A stretch of 64,000 bases of DNA from Bacillus sp. HNG (GTDB lineage Bacteria; Bacillota; Bacilli; Bacillales; Bacillaceae_L): contig NZ_QUQV01000007.1 in NCBI RefSeq assembly GCF_003400205.1, positions 1 to 64,000 on the forward strand. Reading direction: 5' to 3'. Shown piece after piece: positions 1 through 10,322 of this stretch. The translations under genes and the position numbers were made by a program. Each line of letters opens with the position of its first letter. Within the stretch, counting starts at the first letter, position 1. The notes under the pieces were generated by a model. It saw only the letters and a list, made by a program, of their open reading frames with translations, was not told the origin of the DNA and did not search any database.

Positions 1-7
1 AAGATAA

Positions 8-36
8 TGGCTAACGACTTTAAATCGTTAGTCATT
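8..36. terminator. Hairpin at the window edge
   Basis: The arms GGCTAACGA and TCGTTAGTC flank a 7-nt loop and are followed by a T-rich run on the plus strand. It could terminate a gene entering from the left, or the broken transposase gene on the minus strand. The assignment rests on the hairpin alone. Confidence 0.45.
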
Positions 37-61
37 TTTAAATCTTTCGTTAAGTACATGT

Positions 62-2386
62 CTACAATGAAAGAACACATAATAATTTTAATTTTTTTAC
101 AAAAAGGTATTGATAACCGGCCGTATCTGTATAATGCTCTTCTATGTTTAGATCCGTCTCATGGTGCAACAAACCATCCAAAACATGAATTGCATCCCTT
201 GAGTTAGTATGGATAATCTTTGTGTAGTAAGAAGAGAATTGATCACTCGTAAATCGATAGATGGTTGCTCCTTTTCCAGTTCCGTAATGTGGGTTTGCAT
301 CTGCATGTAGTGATGAAACACCTAGCTGCATTCTCATACCATCTGATGAGGATGTTGTACCGTCTCCCCAATAGGAGGACAATTGTAATTTGTGATGAAA
401 ATTTACTAATACGGCTTGGGCTTTATTCATCGCATCTTCATACATGCGCCACTGAGATACATTGGCTAATTGCTTATATGTAAGTCCGGGTGTTGCTTCA
501 GCCATCTTACTCAATCCAATATTCATTCCCATTCCTAAAAGGGCAGCCATAATAATAATCGTTTCTTCTCTATCTGGCTTTCGGTTATTGGAAGCATGGG
601 TGAATTGCTCGTGAAATCCTGTTATATGGGCAACATCCATGAGTAAATCGGTTAAATTTATCCTTGGTAGCATCTGATACAGGCTTGCACTAAATTTCTT
701 TGCTTCTTCTGGAACATCTTTTTCTAAGCGTGCAATTGACAGCTTTCCTTTTTCAAGAGAAACTCCGTCTAACTTGTTGGAATTGGCAGCTAACCACTTT
801 AACCTTTCATTAAGGCTGCTGGTTCTCTCCGTTATATAATCTTCGAATGATAAACTAACTGATAATCTCGTATTCTCTTTCGTTTGATTCCATGTATCTT
901 CTGAAAACAAATATTCCTCAAAATCCCTATATTGTCTGCTACCAACAATGGAAACATCTCCTGCCCGAACATGTTCCCGAAGTTCTGTTAAAACAGCCAT
1001 TTCATAGTAATGTCGATTGATTGTTGTACCATTATCCTCGTATAAATGCTTTTTCCAACGTTTTGAAATAAAATCCACAGGTGAGTCATCAGGTACTTTT
1101 CGCTTTCCGGATTCGTTCATTCCTCGGATAATCTCTACAGCTTGTAAAAGTGGCTCATTTGCCTTTGTAGAATGAAATTCCAATACCCTTAATAGCGTTG
1201 GCGTATATTTTCTAAGTGAGTAAAACCGTTTTTGCAGTAAGTCCAAATAATCATAGTCGGCAGGACGTGCAAGATCCTGAGCCTCTTCCACCGAAGAAAC
1301 AAAAGAATTCCATTCAATAACGGATTCTAAAACTTCAAAGACGTCTAATTTTTCCTCTTTTGCTTTGATTAAAGCTTGTCCAATGTTCGTAAAGTGTATA
1401 ACCTTCTCATTCAGCTTTTTACCGTTTTGTTTCTGAATTTCTTCTTGAGCCTTACGTCCTTTTGATAACAGACTGAGTATTTGTCTGTCATGAATTTCAA
1501 AAGCTTTATCTGTTAACTCCTGAGTAAGTTGTAATAAATAGACGGTTAATATCGAATAACGTTTATTTTCTTGAAAGTCACGGAATGCATAAGGATCATA
1601 TCTTGAACCTAATCGAGACAGCCGTAATAGGCGATTGCGATGCAAATGACTAATTTTTACCGTTTCTAATTTCATGCTTCGTATGTATTCGAGTCGCTCT
1701 ATTACTTTTAGAAAAGTTTCGGGTGAAGGATGACCCGGTGGTTCCTTTAACCACCCTAATATCGTTTTATTGGATTCCGACGTAGTGATAATTTTCTCAA
1801 GCTTTTCCTTTTGCTCATTTGTAAGAGATTGACCAACCGTATTAAATAGCTTCTTTTCAGCCATTTCCCTTGCTTCCCACACCATTCTCTCTATTGTAGT
1901 GATAGCAGGCAGTATGATTTTGTTTTTTCGTAGAAAATCTATACATTCATGTAGTAGATGCATAGCATCGCCATTTTCCAAAGCTAATTGATGAAGATGC
2001 TTAAATGCTATGCGATATTCTCTTAGAGTAAAAGTTACAAAGTCGTATTCACTTCGAATTTCCTTCAAATGATCCCAAAGTGTATTTTCTCTTTGAGGAT
2101 AAAGACTAATCGAAGATGGAGTGGCACCGATTTGTTTCGATATATAATGTATGACTGAATCCGGGATGTTTTTGATATGAGTGTATGGCCAACTGGGATA
2201 CCGAAGAACAGCTAATTGAACGGCAAACCCTAAACGGTTTTCTTCTCTCCTTCGCTTATTTATGATTTCTAAATCTCGTCTGGAAAAAGTGTAGTAAGTT
2301 CCTAGCACCCACTCATCTTCAAGAATTTGCATAAGAGCCTGTCGCTGTTCCGATGTAAGCAATTCTCTACCTCTCGCAATTTTCAT
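62..2386 (-). pseudogene. tnpA: Truncated Tn1546-type (Tn3 family) transposase
   Basis: The protein would catalyse replicative cointegrate formation. The N-terminus (MKIARGRELLTSEQRQALMQ) and the whole body closely match my recollection of the Tn1546 transposase, which is about 988 aa. Only about 758 residues are transposase-like. The first catalytic Asp (WGDGTTSSSDG) and the second (HYTDTAGY) are present. Just after HYTDTAGY, near position 112, the sequence changes to an unrelated 16-residue tail with a stop, so the third acidic residue and the whole C-terminal part are lost and the enzyme should be dead. No tnpR lies beside it; a Tn552-like transposon end occupies the place where tnpR and res would be expected. 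Confidence in the family is high; the Tn1546 comparison is from memory. Confidence 0.9.
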
Positions 2387-2435
2387 ACAGTATCATCTCA
2401 TTTCTGTAATTATTCAGTTATTTAGTTTAATTATA

Positions 2436-2461
2436 TATCAATAGAGTGTACTCTATTGATA
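2436..2461. promoter_or_regulatory. 26-bp palindrome upstream of tnpA, probable res/TnpR-binding subsite
   Basis: Twelve-base arms TATCAATAGAGT and ACTCTATTGATA flank a central GT. The position, about 50 bp upstream of tnpA, is where Tn3-family elements keep their res site and TnpR operators. The foreign transposon end at 2493 begins only 31 bp away. Function is inferred from position and symmetry. Confidence 0.55.
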
Positions 2462-2492
2462 CAAGTGTAGTAGACTGATAAAATAATGGTTA

Positions 2493-2968
2493 TGTCACTT
2501 TGAACGGTATTTTGCGCATATTTTAAATACTATTTTGCACGAGATGAAATATAAAAATCTATCTTCATGTAAAAGATAGATTTTAATAATTACTTGATTC
2601 CGATAACTAAACTGTCTCGTGCAGCTTCAACAACTTCTGTTGTAATGGTTTCAAGATTATTAATTTCAAGTATCCTTTCAATCTGGGTGAAGAGTCTTTG
2701 TATAAGCCTGAAGTTTCCTCCAGTAATCTTAATAATACTAGTTATTGCTTCGTAATCAGAAAAATCTTCAAGTTTTATAGAAAGTCCTAACTCTTCCCAT
2801 TTATACTCCAAAATATGATGAGCTTCATCTTTACTGAGTTTATCAAACTCATGGGCAAATCCAATTCTGGAATAAAGTTGAGGATATCGAGCTAATCTTT
2901 TCTCAATTCCAGGCATTCCGATCAATATCATTGCTAAGTCATTTCGATCATATAAATCCCTTAGTTGT
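2493..2968 (-). mobile_element. Right-end fragment of a Tn552-like transposon
   Basis: This segment is the reverse complement of 9940-10415, the 3' end of the ATPase gene plus the transposon terminus. It starts with TGTCACTTTGAACGG and contains the same ATPase C-terminus. I see essentially one base difference, in the terminator stem near 2580. Homology stops abruptly at TTGGAACAAC near 2968, so the rest of the element is deleted or recombined away. Confidence 0.88.
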
Positions 2969-2979
2969 TCCAATTTCAT
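2590..2979 (-). pseudogene. C-terminal fragment of the Tn552-like AAA ATPase
   Basis: About 126 residues, from LEQLRDLYDRNDL to LVIGIK, are identical to the C-terminal half of the intact ATPase at 9509-10318. The Walker A and B motifs are absent, and the apparent start Met comes from junction sequence rather than from the ancestral gene. It is a non-functional remnant. Its value is as a marker of a second transposon copy in inverted orientation. Confidence 0.9.
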
Positions 2980-3519
2980 GGAAAAAGTGGATGTCCCCTT
3001 GGAATGTTTTTTTTCTTGTTATCCTGTTTCCTTTTCCACATATGAACCTCCACTATGTAATGAACTAGTAGTCTTAGTATGTGGAAAATATTCCAGAATA
3101 TGTGAGAGAGGATTTTGGCATAAAAAAGCACCCCCATTTGTTATTGAGGGGCAGTCCAAGATAAGAGAGATTTTTTATATTGTTTCTCTATCTAAATGTT
3201 TAATTATGTTGTTTATAAAGGTGATTTTCTCCTTAATAATTCTTTAAAGTTCAGGATTTTCACATAGAAGCATTTCTTCCTTTAGTTTCTCAATATGACT
3301 ACTAAACAATTGTAACTCGGAGTAATATTTCCCTTCATGGATATTATGAAGGAGAATAGATAAATTAAAACGGTTTTAACAAAAGTTTTGAATTAACCTC
3401 TCAGACATTTTTATTTTAATCTTTTTCATTGTTTAGTAATTTATTCTCCTTGTCTTACTGTTTTAAATATTTATAAATAAATTATTTGAATTAGCAACTA
3501 AGTTTATCTAACTCCAGTT
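2980..3519. other. 540-bp stretch without a convincing gene
   Basis: An open frame runs through 2978-3247 on the plus strand, but it has no ribosome binding site and no recognisable protein features. A short C/G-rich inverted pair (CACCCCC...GAGGGGC) lies near 3129-3153. The remainder is AT-rich and probably includes the 3' flank of the leftward ger operon. Confidence 0.5.
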
Positions 3520-4650
3520 TCAATCATATAAACCCCTGTTTTCTAAGAGAAAATTTACTGTAACATTTTTTATAGAATTAGCAGATAATGTATAATCTTT
3601 TAATTGTTGTGGTTTAACCCTATCATGGAAAAGTATATTTTTTAGACTATATACGTCAATTTCCTTATCAATTCCATTTTGATAAGTGGACCTTATTTCT
3701 GCTTCAATCTGTTTTGTTACCAATTCTTCTATTTTTTTTGAGGAAAGGTGTTCTTCCAAATCTGTTAATGTTCCTTTTGCATCAACATGTATGTTGAAAT
3801 GGAATTTTTCTCCATCCCTAACTACATTTATTTTTACAGAAGGTGACGTTATTCTTACAACACCCTTAATTTTATTATCTTCAATAATATCTACTGGTGT
3901 ATTTTTAATGTTTTTTTGCGTCCATCTGAGACCAGTAAGCTCTTCATATGACAACCATTCTTTATACTTTCCTTCACTTACAGGAAAAGCACCATTTATT
4001 TTTAAGGTGCTTTTAGTTTTTGGTTCTGTAACAGATTCCTTCCAATCTGTTTCGTTAATAGAAATAGAAGGCAGCAAAGCTGTTCCTCCTGGTTCATTAT
4101 AAATCGAAATAAATTTATGCAAACGCATCGGTTTTATATAAGAATATTGATAATATGTATCTGTTGGCTTATACAAGATCGTGTATAATGGTGGCAGTTG
4201 ATAAAAGCCAGTTGAGCTAAGTATTTTTTCAATTGACTCTTTTGTTCCGAACATCCATGGTGTATAACGAAATTCTCCATTTTTCTTTAAGGATTCCTCC
4301 ACTTTTTTTATACCTTTTTCCAAAACAGACTCTGAATAGATAATTGCTCCTATATGTGACCAGTTCATAGTTTGTTGGGATGTTCGATATAAATCGAAGA
4401 TAGCATCATTAATAGTACGACCTGAACCAGTGCCTATATATAATGGCACGGGTTGTCCCGATTTGCCACCTTCCGTTTTAGCTACATTGGAAAAATCAAG
4501 TAATTGAACATACATTATATATTTTTCATCTTTATAGTCAATTCCTATTGTTGTGACGTAATTCACTTCACCAATTTCGTGTTCATCCCAGCATCCTGTT
4601 AAAATCAATAATACGAATGCTATCATCAGCAGGACGATTAATTGTTTCAT
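3520..4650 (-). CDS. Ger(x)C family germinant receptor lipoprotein (left operon)
   Basis: This is the C subunit of a GerA-type spore germinant receptor in the inner membrane of the spore. The 376-residue protein starts with a lipoprotein signal and lipobox (LLILTGC, lipidation Cys followed by WDEHEIGEV), typical of Ger(x)C proteins. It is the last gene of a three-gene operon and overlaps the preceding gerA by 4 bp (ATGA), so translation is probably coupled. It is clearly paralogous to the protein at 12958-14085, sharing blocks such as GIDY and PMWMFG-like motifs (YTPWMFGTKE). The germinant it serves cannot be read from sequence. Confidence 0.92.
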   Translation of the reverse strand: MKQLIVLLMIAFVLLILTGCWDEHEIGEVNYVTTIGIDYKDEKYIMYVQLLDFSNVAKTEGGKSGQPVPLYIGTGSGRTINDAIFDLYRTSQQTMNWSHIGAIIYSESVLEKGIKKVEESLKKNGEFRYTPWMFGTKESIEKILSSTGFYQLPPLYTILYKPTDTYYQYSYIKPMRLHKFISIYNEPGGTALLPSISINETDWKESVTEPKTKSTLKINGAFPVSEGKYKEWLSYEELTGLRWTQKNIKNTPVDIIEDNKIKGVVRITSPSVKINVVRDGEKFHFNIHVDAKGTLTDLEEHLSSKKIEELVTKQIEAEIRSTYQNGIDKEIDVYSLKNILFHDRVKPQQLKDYTLSANSIKNVTVNFLLENRGLYD

Positions 4651-6110
4651 TTTTTTTCATCTCCCTGACGGTCAGTATCATTTGTGTCAAGGATTCTTGC
4701 GCGTTCATTTTGTTGGTCAACAGGATATTTCAGTAAAGATTTAGAGAAATCGTTTTTTACATATGGTGAGACTGGACTTAGATAAGGAATACCAAAAGAT
4801 TCTAGCTTAGCAAGATAGCCAAGTGTTAAATAGATACTAATAAAAAAACCAAACATTCCTAGAACAGAAGAAAGAAGAATTGAAAAGAGTCGTATGATTG
4901 AAACTGTACCATAAAGAACCTGACTACCTAGTGTAAAGGTTGATATAACTGTAATTGCAGTAATAACCAACATAGTTGGAGACGTTAAACCTGCTCTAAT
5001 TGCTGCATCACCTATGATTAATCCACCTACAACTGCTACAGTTTGCCCCACCGCTTTTGGCAATCTGACACCAGCCTCGCGAAATAATTCGAATAAACTA
5101 ATCATTAATATTACTTCAACTACTGTATTAAAAGGTATACCTAGTCTAGAAGATGATATTGTTGCAAGTAACGGAAGTGGAATTTGGTCTACATTAAATG
5201 CAGATAACGATACCCAAAAAGCTGGTAAAAATAAGGACAACATCAACCCCAAAAGTCTAAGTAAAAGCTCAAAAGAAGCATAGAAATAAGGTGTATGTTC
5301 ATCCTCTGCAGTATGGAGAATCACTCCTAAATTTGCTGGTGCAACTAAAACATTAGGAACATTATCAATAAAAATAGCAAATCTGCCTCTAACTAGACTA
5401 CTGACAACACCATCTGGTCGAGAGACAGATCGCATTAATGGAAAAAGAGAGTAATTAGAACCACCAAGGAGTGCTAGTAATTGGTTGTCGCTGTTTACAA
5501 TATCTATATCTATATTTTTTAAACGATGTGTAACTTCCTTAATTACTTTTTTATTTTGTATATCCGTTATGTATACTAATCGAACTTGCGTTTGACTTCT
5601 TTTACCAAGGGTAAAAGACTTTGTTACAAAAGAATTCGATTTAAGCCGTTTTCGCACTAAAGCAATGTTTGTACTTAAATCTTCAACAAAAGCGTCTCTT
5701 GGACCACGCAAAGATACCTCGGTATGAGATTCCTCTGGTGATCGTTTTGGTGGACTGGATGTATTAAAGAAATATAAAGTTTCAGTAATCAGTATTGCTG
5801 TATAGCCATTGAAAACTTTTTCTTGAAGCGTATTATCAACATTTATTTCATGCTTACGCAATGTAATGCGTTCGGAACAATTTATATTATCAACACCTTT
5901 TAATCCATCACGGTAATATTTGTTTTGAATGTCTGGAAGTATACTATTTATTAATAATTTATGTTCAATTAACCCATTGCAGTAAATAATAAGTATTTGT
6001 TCCTTATTATTATTTCCATATAGGTGTTGTTTCTCAACCGATACATCTGTTGAATGTCGGAAAAGATTCTTAATATACCGTTCATCTATTTGATAATTAT
6101 CCCTTTTCAT
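4647..6110 (-). CDS. GerA/SpoVAF-family germinant receptor A subunit (left operon)
   Basis: This is the A subunit of a GerA-type germination receptor, 487 aa, normal for the family. The N-terminal half (about 1-240) is hydrophilic and carries the conserved SPEESHTEVSLRGPRDAFVEDL block. The C-terminal half has several membrane segments and the REAGVRLPKAVGQTVAVVGG motif characteristic of the family. The start overlaps the end of gerB by 14 bp, and the 3' end overlaps gerC by 4 bp. The right-hand operon has exactly the same overlaps, which supports duplication of a whole operon. It should be expressed in the forespore, but I could not assign a sigma-G promoter with confidence. Confidence 0.93.
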   Translation of the reverse strand: MKRDNYQIDERYIKNLFRHSTDVSVEKQHLYGNNNKEQILIIYCNGLIEHKLLINSILPDIQNKYYRDGLKGVDNINCSERITLRKHEINVDNTLQEKVFNGYTAILITETLYFFNTSSPPKRSPEESHTEVSLRGPRDAFVEDLSTNIALVRKRLKSNSFVTKSFTLGKRSQTQVRLVYITDIQNKKVIKEVTHRLKNIDIDIVNSDNQLLALLGGSNYSLFPLMRSVSRPDGVVSSLVRGRFAIFIDNVPNVLVAPANLGVILHTAEDEHTPYFYASFELLLRLLGLMLSLFLPAFWVSLSAFNVDQIPLPLLATISSSRLGIPFNTVVEVILMISLFELFREAGVRLPKAVGQTVAVVGGLIIGDAAIRAGLTSPTMLVITAITVISTFTLGSQVLYGTVSIIRLFSILLSSVLGMFGFFISIYLTLGYLAKLESFGIPYLSPVSPYVKNDFSKSLLKYPVDQQNERARILDTNDTDRQGDEKK

Positions 6111-7191
6111 TTGTAGACACCCTGTTCGTTGAAGTTTTAATTAAAAAGGCAATAAAAACTGTGATAAAAACACCAAAAAAGATACTTCCAATGTAATAAA
6201 ATCGTGATAAAAAGGTGAAGAATTCTTCATTTGAAATAGGTAATGTAATGACAATTAGATAGATAACACAAATAAAGGCTTGAATATAAAAACGCTGTTT
6301 TTTCTTCTTAATGTCAAAGGGCAATGTAATCATATATAAAATCATGCTTATATGGATAAAAGCACCAGATAACCATTGATAAATGGAAAAAAAATCGAGA
6401 TGATTGAAATAATTACCTATCCCTAAGATACGCCACTGAAAAAAGGCAGGATATCTCAATTTCCCTGCTTCCTCTACTCCAAAAGTTGAGATACTGCCAA
6501 GTAGTGGTCCGACAGTTAGAATGGATAAAAAAGTGATGAGAAGTAAAATGTGTAAAAACTTCAGTTTCCTATCGACGTGATGCTGTAAAAATATCAGTAA
6601 AATTATTTCAATGGCTGAACCAAATGCAAAAAGCGAACCATGAAACACTTCCTTCCACCCATTCTCCACTAATACAGGTGTAATAAGTGTATAGTTTTTA
6701 TCAGGAGTGGTACCAATTGCGACAAACAAACCCAATATAATAACTAATGGAAGTACAACACCTGCGCAAATGGCAATTACATTTATCTTCCCGTATGAAA
6801 TATAAATGGATGCAGTTAGAATGAATAAAGATACCACTACTACGGGTGTATTAAACAAAAAAGTTTCATTTATCCACAATACCGTTTCTTTTAAAGTAAT
6901 AAAACCAGTAATAGACAAATAAATGAACAATAAAAAAGCAATTGTTCGACTAAGCAGTCTGGAATATGTAGATGATATCCATTCAAAAATAGATACTGAT
7001 TGAAATTTCCTTGTAACATACAATAATAATAAGGAGAACAAAAGGGTAAATATATAACCAATAATTACACTTATCCATGCATCACGACCTGCAGCATTAA
7101 TTAAAAATGGGATAACAATGACATGATTAGTTAACCCCATACTTAATAAAAAAATCGCAAAAAGCTGTATGATGTTGATTTTTGTCATCAA
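6097..7191 (-). CDS. GerB-type spore germination permease (left operon)
   Basis: This is the B subunit of a GerA-type receptor, an APC-superfamily integral membrane protein thought to form the germinant-binding and transport part. The 364-residue chain is almost entirely hydrophobic with about ten membrane segments, matching the endospore germination permease family. It is the first gene of the B-A-C operon. The start is ATGATG at 7191/7188, preceded by a TAGGGAG ribosome binding site. Its own upstream region (7192-7300) is intact, in contrast to the paralogue at 10417. Confidence 0.92.
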   Translation of the reverse strand: MMTKINIIQLFAIFLLSMGLTNHVIVIPFLINAAGRDAWISVIIGYIFTLLFSLLLLYVTRKFQSVSIFEWISSTYSRLLSRTIAFLLFIYLSITGFITLKETVLWINETFLFNTPVVVVSLFILTASIYISYGKINVIAICAGVVLPLVIILGLFVAIGTTPDKNYTLITPVLVENGWKEVFHGSLFAFGSAIEIILLIFLQHHVDRKLKFLHILLLITFLSILTVGPLLGSISTFGVEEAGKLRYPAFFQWRILGIGNYFNHLDFFSIYQWLSGAFIHISMILYMITLPFDIKKKKQRFYIQAFICVIYLIVITLPISNEEFFTFLSRFYYIGSIFFGVFITVFIAFLIKTSTNRVSTNEKG

Positions 7192-7308
7192 AAAACTCCC
7201 TATAAAATCTATTTATAATATTATATTGGCTAAATTACTTAAGACTATTCGCATTCTCCGATTTTAAACAAATATTATATAATGATATTTTTTGGAGAGA
7301 CCTACATT

Positions 7309-7450
7309 TCAAAAACGAATGTTTTTGAGACGTTTTTACTATGAATATTAAATAGCTTAAAGCCATAAGAAATATTGTCTTTAAAGATTGCTCAAAATCT
7401 ATGTTTCATATACCACCCTTTATGATATAATTATATTGAAAAGGTGGTAT
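7309..7450. promoter_or_regulatory. Probable res site and promoter region of the Tn552-like resolvase
   Basis: Two inverted repeats lie just upstream of the resolvase start. One is TCAAAAAC-GAAT-GTTTTTGA at 7309-7328. The other is a longer-spaced pair, ATACCACCCTTT...AAAAGGTGGTAT, at 7410-7450. The right arm of the second overlaps the resolvase ribosome binding site. Serine resolvases typically bind dyad subsites upstream of their own gene, for site-specific resolution and autoregulation. The assignment is by position and symmetry. Confidence 0.55.
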
Positions 7451-7456
7451 TTTTTT

Positions 7457-8020
7457 ATGAGTCAGTACATTTATGGTTATGCTCGAGTAAGTACTCGTCA
7501 GCAAGATTTAGCACGGCAATTAGATTTATTAGAAAAATATAATTGTAATGAAATTCTTACAGAAAAAATGACAGGAACAAAATCAAACCGACCAGAGCTA
7601 AATCGTCTAAAAGACAAATTGAGACCTGGGGATATTGTTGTAGTAGAAAGTTTTTCAAGATTAGGTAGAAGCACAAAAGACTTAATCGATCTAGTTAATT
7701 ACTTTGAAGAGAAAAATGTAAAATTAATCAGTGTGAAAGAAAATTTTGATGCTACCACCCCGCAAGGGAGGTTAATGATGACTGTTTTTCAAGCTTTTAG
7801 CCAGTTCGAACGAGATTTGATTGTTGAACGAACTAAAGAGGGGCTAAAAAGTGCTAGAGCAAGAGGAAGAAAAGGAGGACGACCAAAAGTAGGAACTAAA
7901 GATATTACAAAAGCCATTAATCTTTATAATACTAGAGAATACAGCGTTAAAGAAATTGTAGAAATGACTGGTATAAGTAGAGCCACTCTATATCGATATT
8001 TAAACAATGACAACAATTAG
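7457..8020 (+). CDS. Serine recombinase/resolvase of the Tn552-like element
   Basis: This is a small serine resolvase, 187 aa, which would resolve transposition cointegrates at res. The N-terminal catalytic domain has the signature YGYARVSTRQQD with the nucleophile Ser12, and the later block ESFSRLGRSTKDL. The C-terminus has a helix-turn-helix (EYSVKEIVEMTGISRATLYRYL). I chose ATG 7457 over the upstream in-frame codons because AAAAGGTGG lies just before it and the family starts at this point. It is followed by the transposase gene after 47 bp. Confidence 0.92.
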   Translation: MSQYIYGYARVSTRQQDLARQLDLLEKYNCNEILTEKMTGTKSNRPELNRLKDKLRPGDIVVVESFSRLGRSTKDLIDLVNYFEEKNVKLISVKENFDATTPQGRLMMTVFQAFSQFERDLIVERTKEGLKSARARGRKGGRPKVGTKDITKAINLYNTREYSVKEIVEMTGISRATLYRYLNNDNN

Positions 8021-8067
8021 AGGAACTAATAGCATTAGCTTCATTAATTAAAAGGAGCTGTTTCTAT

Positions 8068-9516
8068 ATGGGAAAAGAACTTCCATCATTGACTTCGTAT
8101 TCAGAAGAGCAGAGACAAATAGCTATGGAAAAATACAGGTTAATTGAGCCATATATTAACCGTGAGAAAAACTTGAAAGCTATTGCTGAGGAATCTGGTG
8201 TTTCAAAACGTACACTTCACTATTGGGTTAGTAAGTATCAGCAATTTGGATTAATTGGATTGATTCGAAAGAGTCGAACAGATTCTGGAATATTTAAAGT
8301 GGAAAATGAAGTACAAGAAGAGATTAAGAATTTAATACTTAGTCACAAAAGAAATTCAGTCACTTCTATTCATAGGAAGATTTGTGAGACATGCAAAAAG
8401 AATAATTGGAAGCAACCCAGTTACTATCAGGTTTATGCTATTTCAAAGTCTTTATCACAAGGACTAAAAAAACTAGCTTATGAAGGAAAAAAAGAATATC
8501 AAAACACTTATGATTTAATTCACCGACGAGAGGCTAGTTATCCTAATCAAATTTGGCAAGCTGATCATACCCCATTAGATATAATTGTTTTAAATGAAAA
8601 GGGAAAACCGGAAAGACCTTGGCTAACAATTATTTTAGATGACTATAGTCGAGCAGTTGCTGGATATTTTTTAACTTTTCAAGACCCGTCTGCTATACAA
8701 ACATCTTTAGTTTTGCACCAAGCAATATGGAGAAAAAGAAACCCCGATTGGCAAATATGTGGTATCCCTGAAAAGTTTTATACAGATCATGGAAGTGACT
8801 TTACCTCCAATCATTTGGAACAAGTAGCAATTGATTTAAAAATTAATCTTGTTTTTTCTACAGTAGGAGTTCCAAGAGGGCGTGGGAAAATTGAAAGATT
8901 CTTTTTAACTATTAATCAGTTGTTTCTACAAGATTTACCTGGATATATTGGAAATCAGCACAGCCCTGCTCTTCTTACTCTTAAAGAACTTGATGATAAA
9001 TTATCAAATTTCATTATATATAATTATCATCATAGGGTTCACGGTACAACAAAAAAAGAACCCATCAAAGCTTGGAATAATTCTGGATTCCTCCCCAATA
9101 TGCCAGATAGTTTGGAAAGCCTAGATTTATTATTGTTAAATGTAGCAAAACCGAGGAAGGTTCATTCGGATGGTATTCACTTCCAAGGTTTAAGGTATAT
9201 AGATACAAATCTAGCTGCATATATTGGTGAAACAGTCATTATTCGTTATGATCCAAGGGATATTGCAGAGATTCGAGTGTTCTATCAAGACAAATACTTA
9301 TGTACTGCTATTTCCCCTGAGATATCTGATTACCAAGTAGATTTAAAAGATATTGTTTCCGCACGAAATAAGGTGCGTAAAAATCTCAATAAGCAAATTG
9401 ATACCAGAAGAACTGTTGCAGAAGAAATTGCTTTATCACAGCAAAAAGATTTGGAGAACAAGTCGAATAAATCTGATTCTAAAAAGTCAAAACTCAAGAG
9501 GTATTTCAATGAATAA
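8068..9516 (+). CDS. Tn552-like DDE transposase (TniA/p480 type)
   Basis: This 482-aa transposase belongs to the retroviral-integrase superfamily and resembles Tn552 p480. A helix-turn-helix lies at about residues 40-70 (KAIAEESGVSKRTLHYWVSKY). The rve catalytic core has D166 (WQADHTPLD), D240 (YTDHGSDF) and E276 (GRGKIERFF), a DD(35)E spacing. A Mu-transposase-type C-terminal domain follows. The ribosome binding site is AAAAGGAGC. The 3' end overlaps the ATPase start by 8 bp (ATGAATAA), so the two are translationally coupled and should act together. Confidence 0.93.
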   Translation: MGKELPSLTSYSEEQRQIAMEKYRLIEPYINREKNLKAIAEESGVSKRTLHYWVSKYQQFGLIGLIRKSRTDSGIFKVENEVQEEIKNLILSHKRNSVTSIHRKICETCKKNNWKQPSYYQVYAISKSLSQGLKKLAYEGKKEYQNTYDLIHRREASYPNQIWQADHTPLDIIVLNEKGKPERPWLTIILDDYSRAVAGYFLTFQDPSAIQTSLVLHQAIWRKRNPDWQICGIPEKFYTDHGSDFTSNHLEQVAIDLKINLVFSTVGVPRGRGKIERFFLTINQLFLQDLPGYIGNQHSPALLTLKELDDKLSNFIIYNYHHRVHGTTKKEPIKAWNNSGFLPNMPDSLESLDLLLLNVAKPRKVHSDGIHFQGLRYIDTNLAAYIGETVIIRYDPRDIAEIRVFYQDKYLCTAISPEISDYQVDLKDIVSARNKVRKNLNKQIDTRRTVAEEIALSQQKDLENKSNKSDSKKSKLKRYFNE

Positions 9517-10318
9517 ATCACAGAAGTTTATTGAAACAAAAGAGTATAAAAGATTTGCAGAGTTTTGTGATGCTTGTATCAAATATAAATATATAGGAAT
9601 TTGTTACGGACTACCGGGAGTAGGAAAAACGTTATCCTCAAGATATTATTCAAACTGGGATTATATCGAAAAACAAATAGATTATAAATATAAGAAAAAA
9701 ATTGGTTTAGATACAGATGAAAGGATTCTTAAAGCTAGAACAATTTTTTATACAGCGCCAGCAATACGTGCTACTAAAATGACTGACGAAATTAGTATTA
9801 TTGGTGGTAAAATGGGTATGACTAAAGCTATTTATAAGGTAAATAACGGAGGGGAAGAAGAATATTCTACTGATACTTATGAAGATATTGATCTTATAAT
9901 TGTTGACGAAATAGATCGATTAAAAGTGCAAAATTTGGAACAACTAAGGGATTTATATGATCGAAATGACTTAGCAATGATATTGATCGGAATGCCTGGA
10001 ATTGAGAAAAGATTAGCTCGATATCCTCAACTTTATTCCAGAATTGGATTTGCCCATGAGTTTGATAAACTCAGTAAAGATGAAGCTCATCATATTTTGG
10101 AGTATAAATGGGAAGAGTTAGGACTTTCTATAAAACTTGAAGATTTTTCTGATTACGAAGCAATAACTAGTATTATTAAGATTACTGGAGGAAACTTCAG
10201 GCTTATACAAAGACTCTTCACCCAGATTGAAAGGATACTTGAAATTAATAATCTTGAAACCATTACAACAGAAGTTGTTGAAGCTGCACGAGACAGTTTA
10301 GTTATCGGAATCAAGTAA
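9509..10318 (+). CDS. AAA ATPase transposition protein (TniB/p271 type)
   Basis: This 269-aa ATPase is the target-selection and activation partner of the transposase, like Tn552 p271, TniB and TnsC. Walker A is GLPGVGKT near residue 34 and Walker B is LIIVDEIDRL. The correct start is ATG 9509, overlapping the transposase stop; the open frame extends further upstream only because it runs through the transposase gene. The last 126 codons are repeated, inverted, at 2590-2968. A hairpin terminator and the transposon end follow directly. Confidence 0.93.
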   Translation: MNKSQKFIETKEYKRFAEFCDACIKYKYIGICYGLPGVGKTLSSRYYSNWDYIEKQIDYKYKKKIGLDTDERILKARTIFYTAPAIRATKMTDEISIIGGKMGMTKAIYKVNNGGEEEYSTDTYEDIDLIIVDEIDRLKVQNLEQLRDLYDRNDLAMILIGMPGIEKRLARYPQLYSRIGFAHEFDKLSKDEAHHILEYKWEELGLSIKLEDFSDYEAITSIIKITGGNFRLIQRLFTQIERILEINNLETITTEVVEAARDSLVIGIK

Positions 10319-10322
10319 TTAT

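Noticed and set aside
2978..3247. 89-codon open frame on the plus strand
   Set aside because: It has no ribosome binding site, begins at the junction of a transposon fragment, and its product has no family features.
3686..4102. Long antisense open frame inside the left gerC gene
   Set aside because: The strong lipoprotein family match and codon structure are on the minus strand; the other frame is a shadow.
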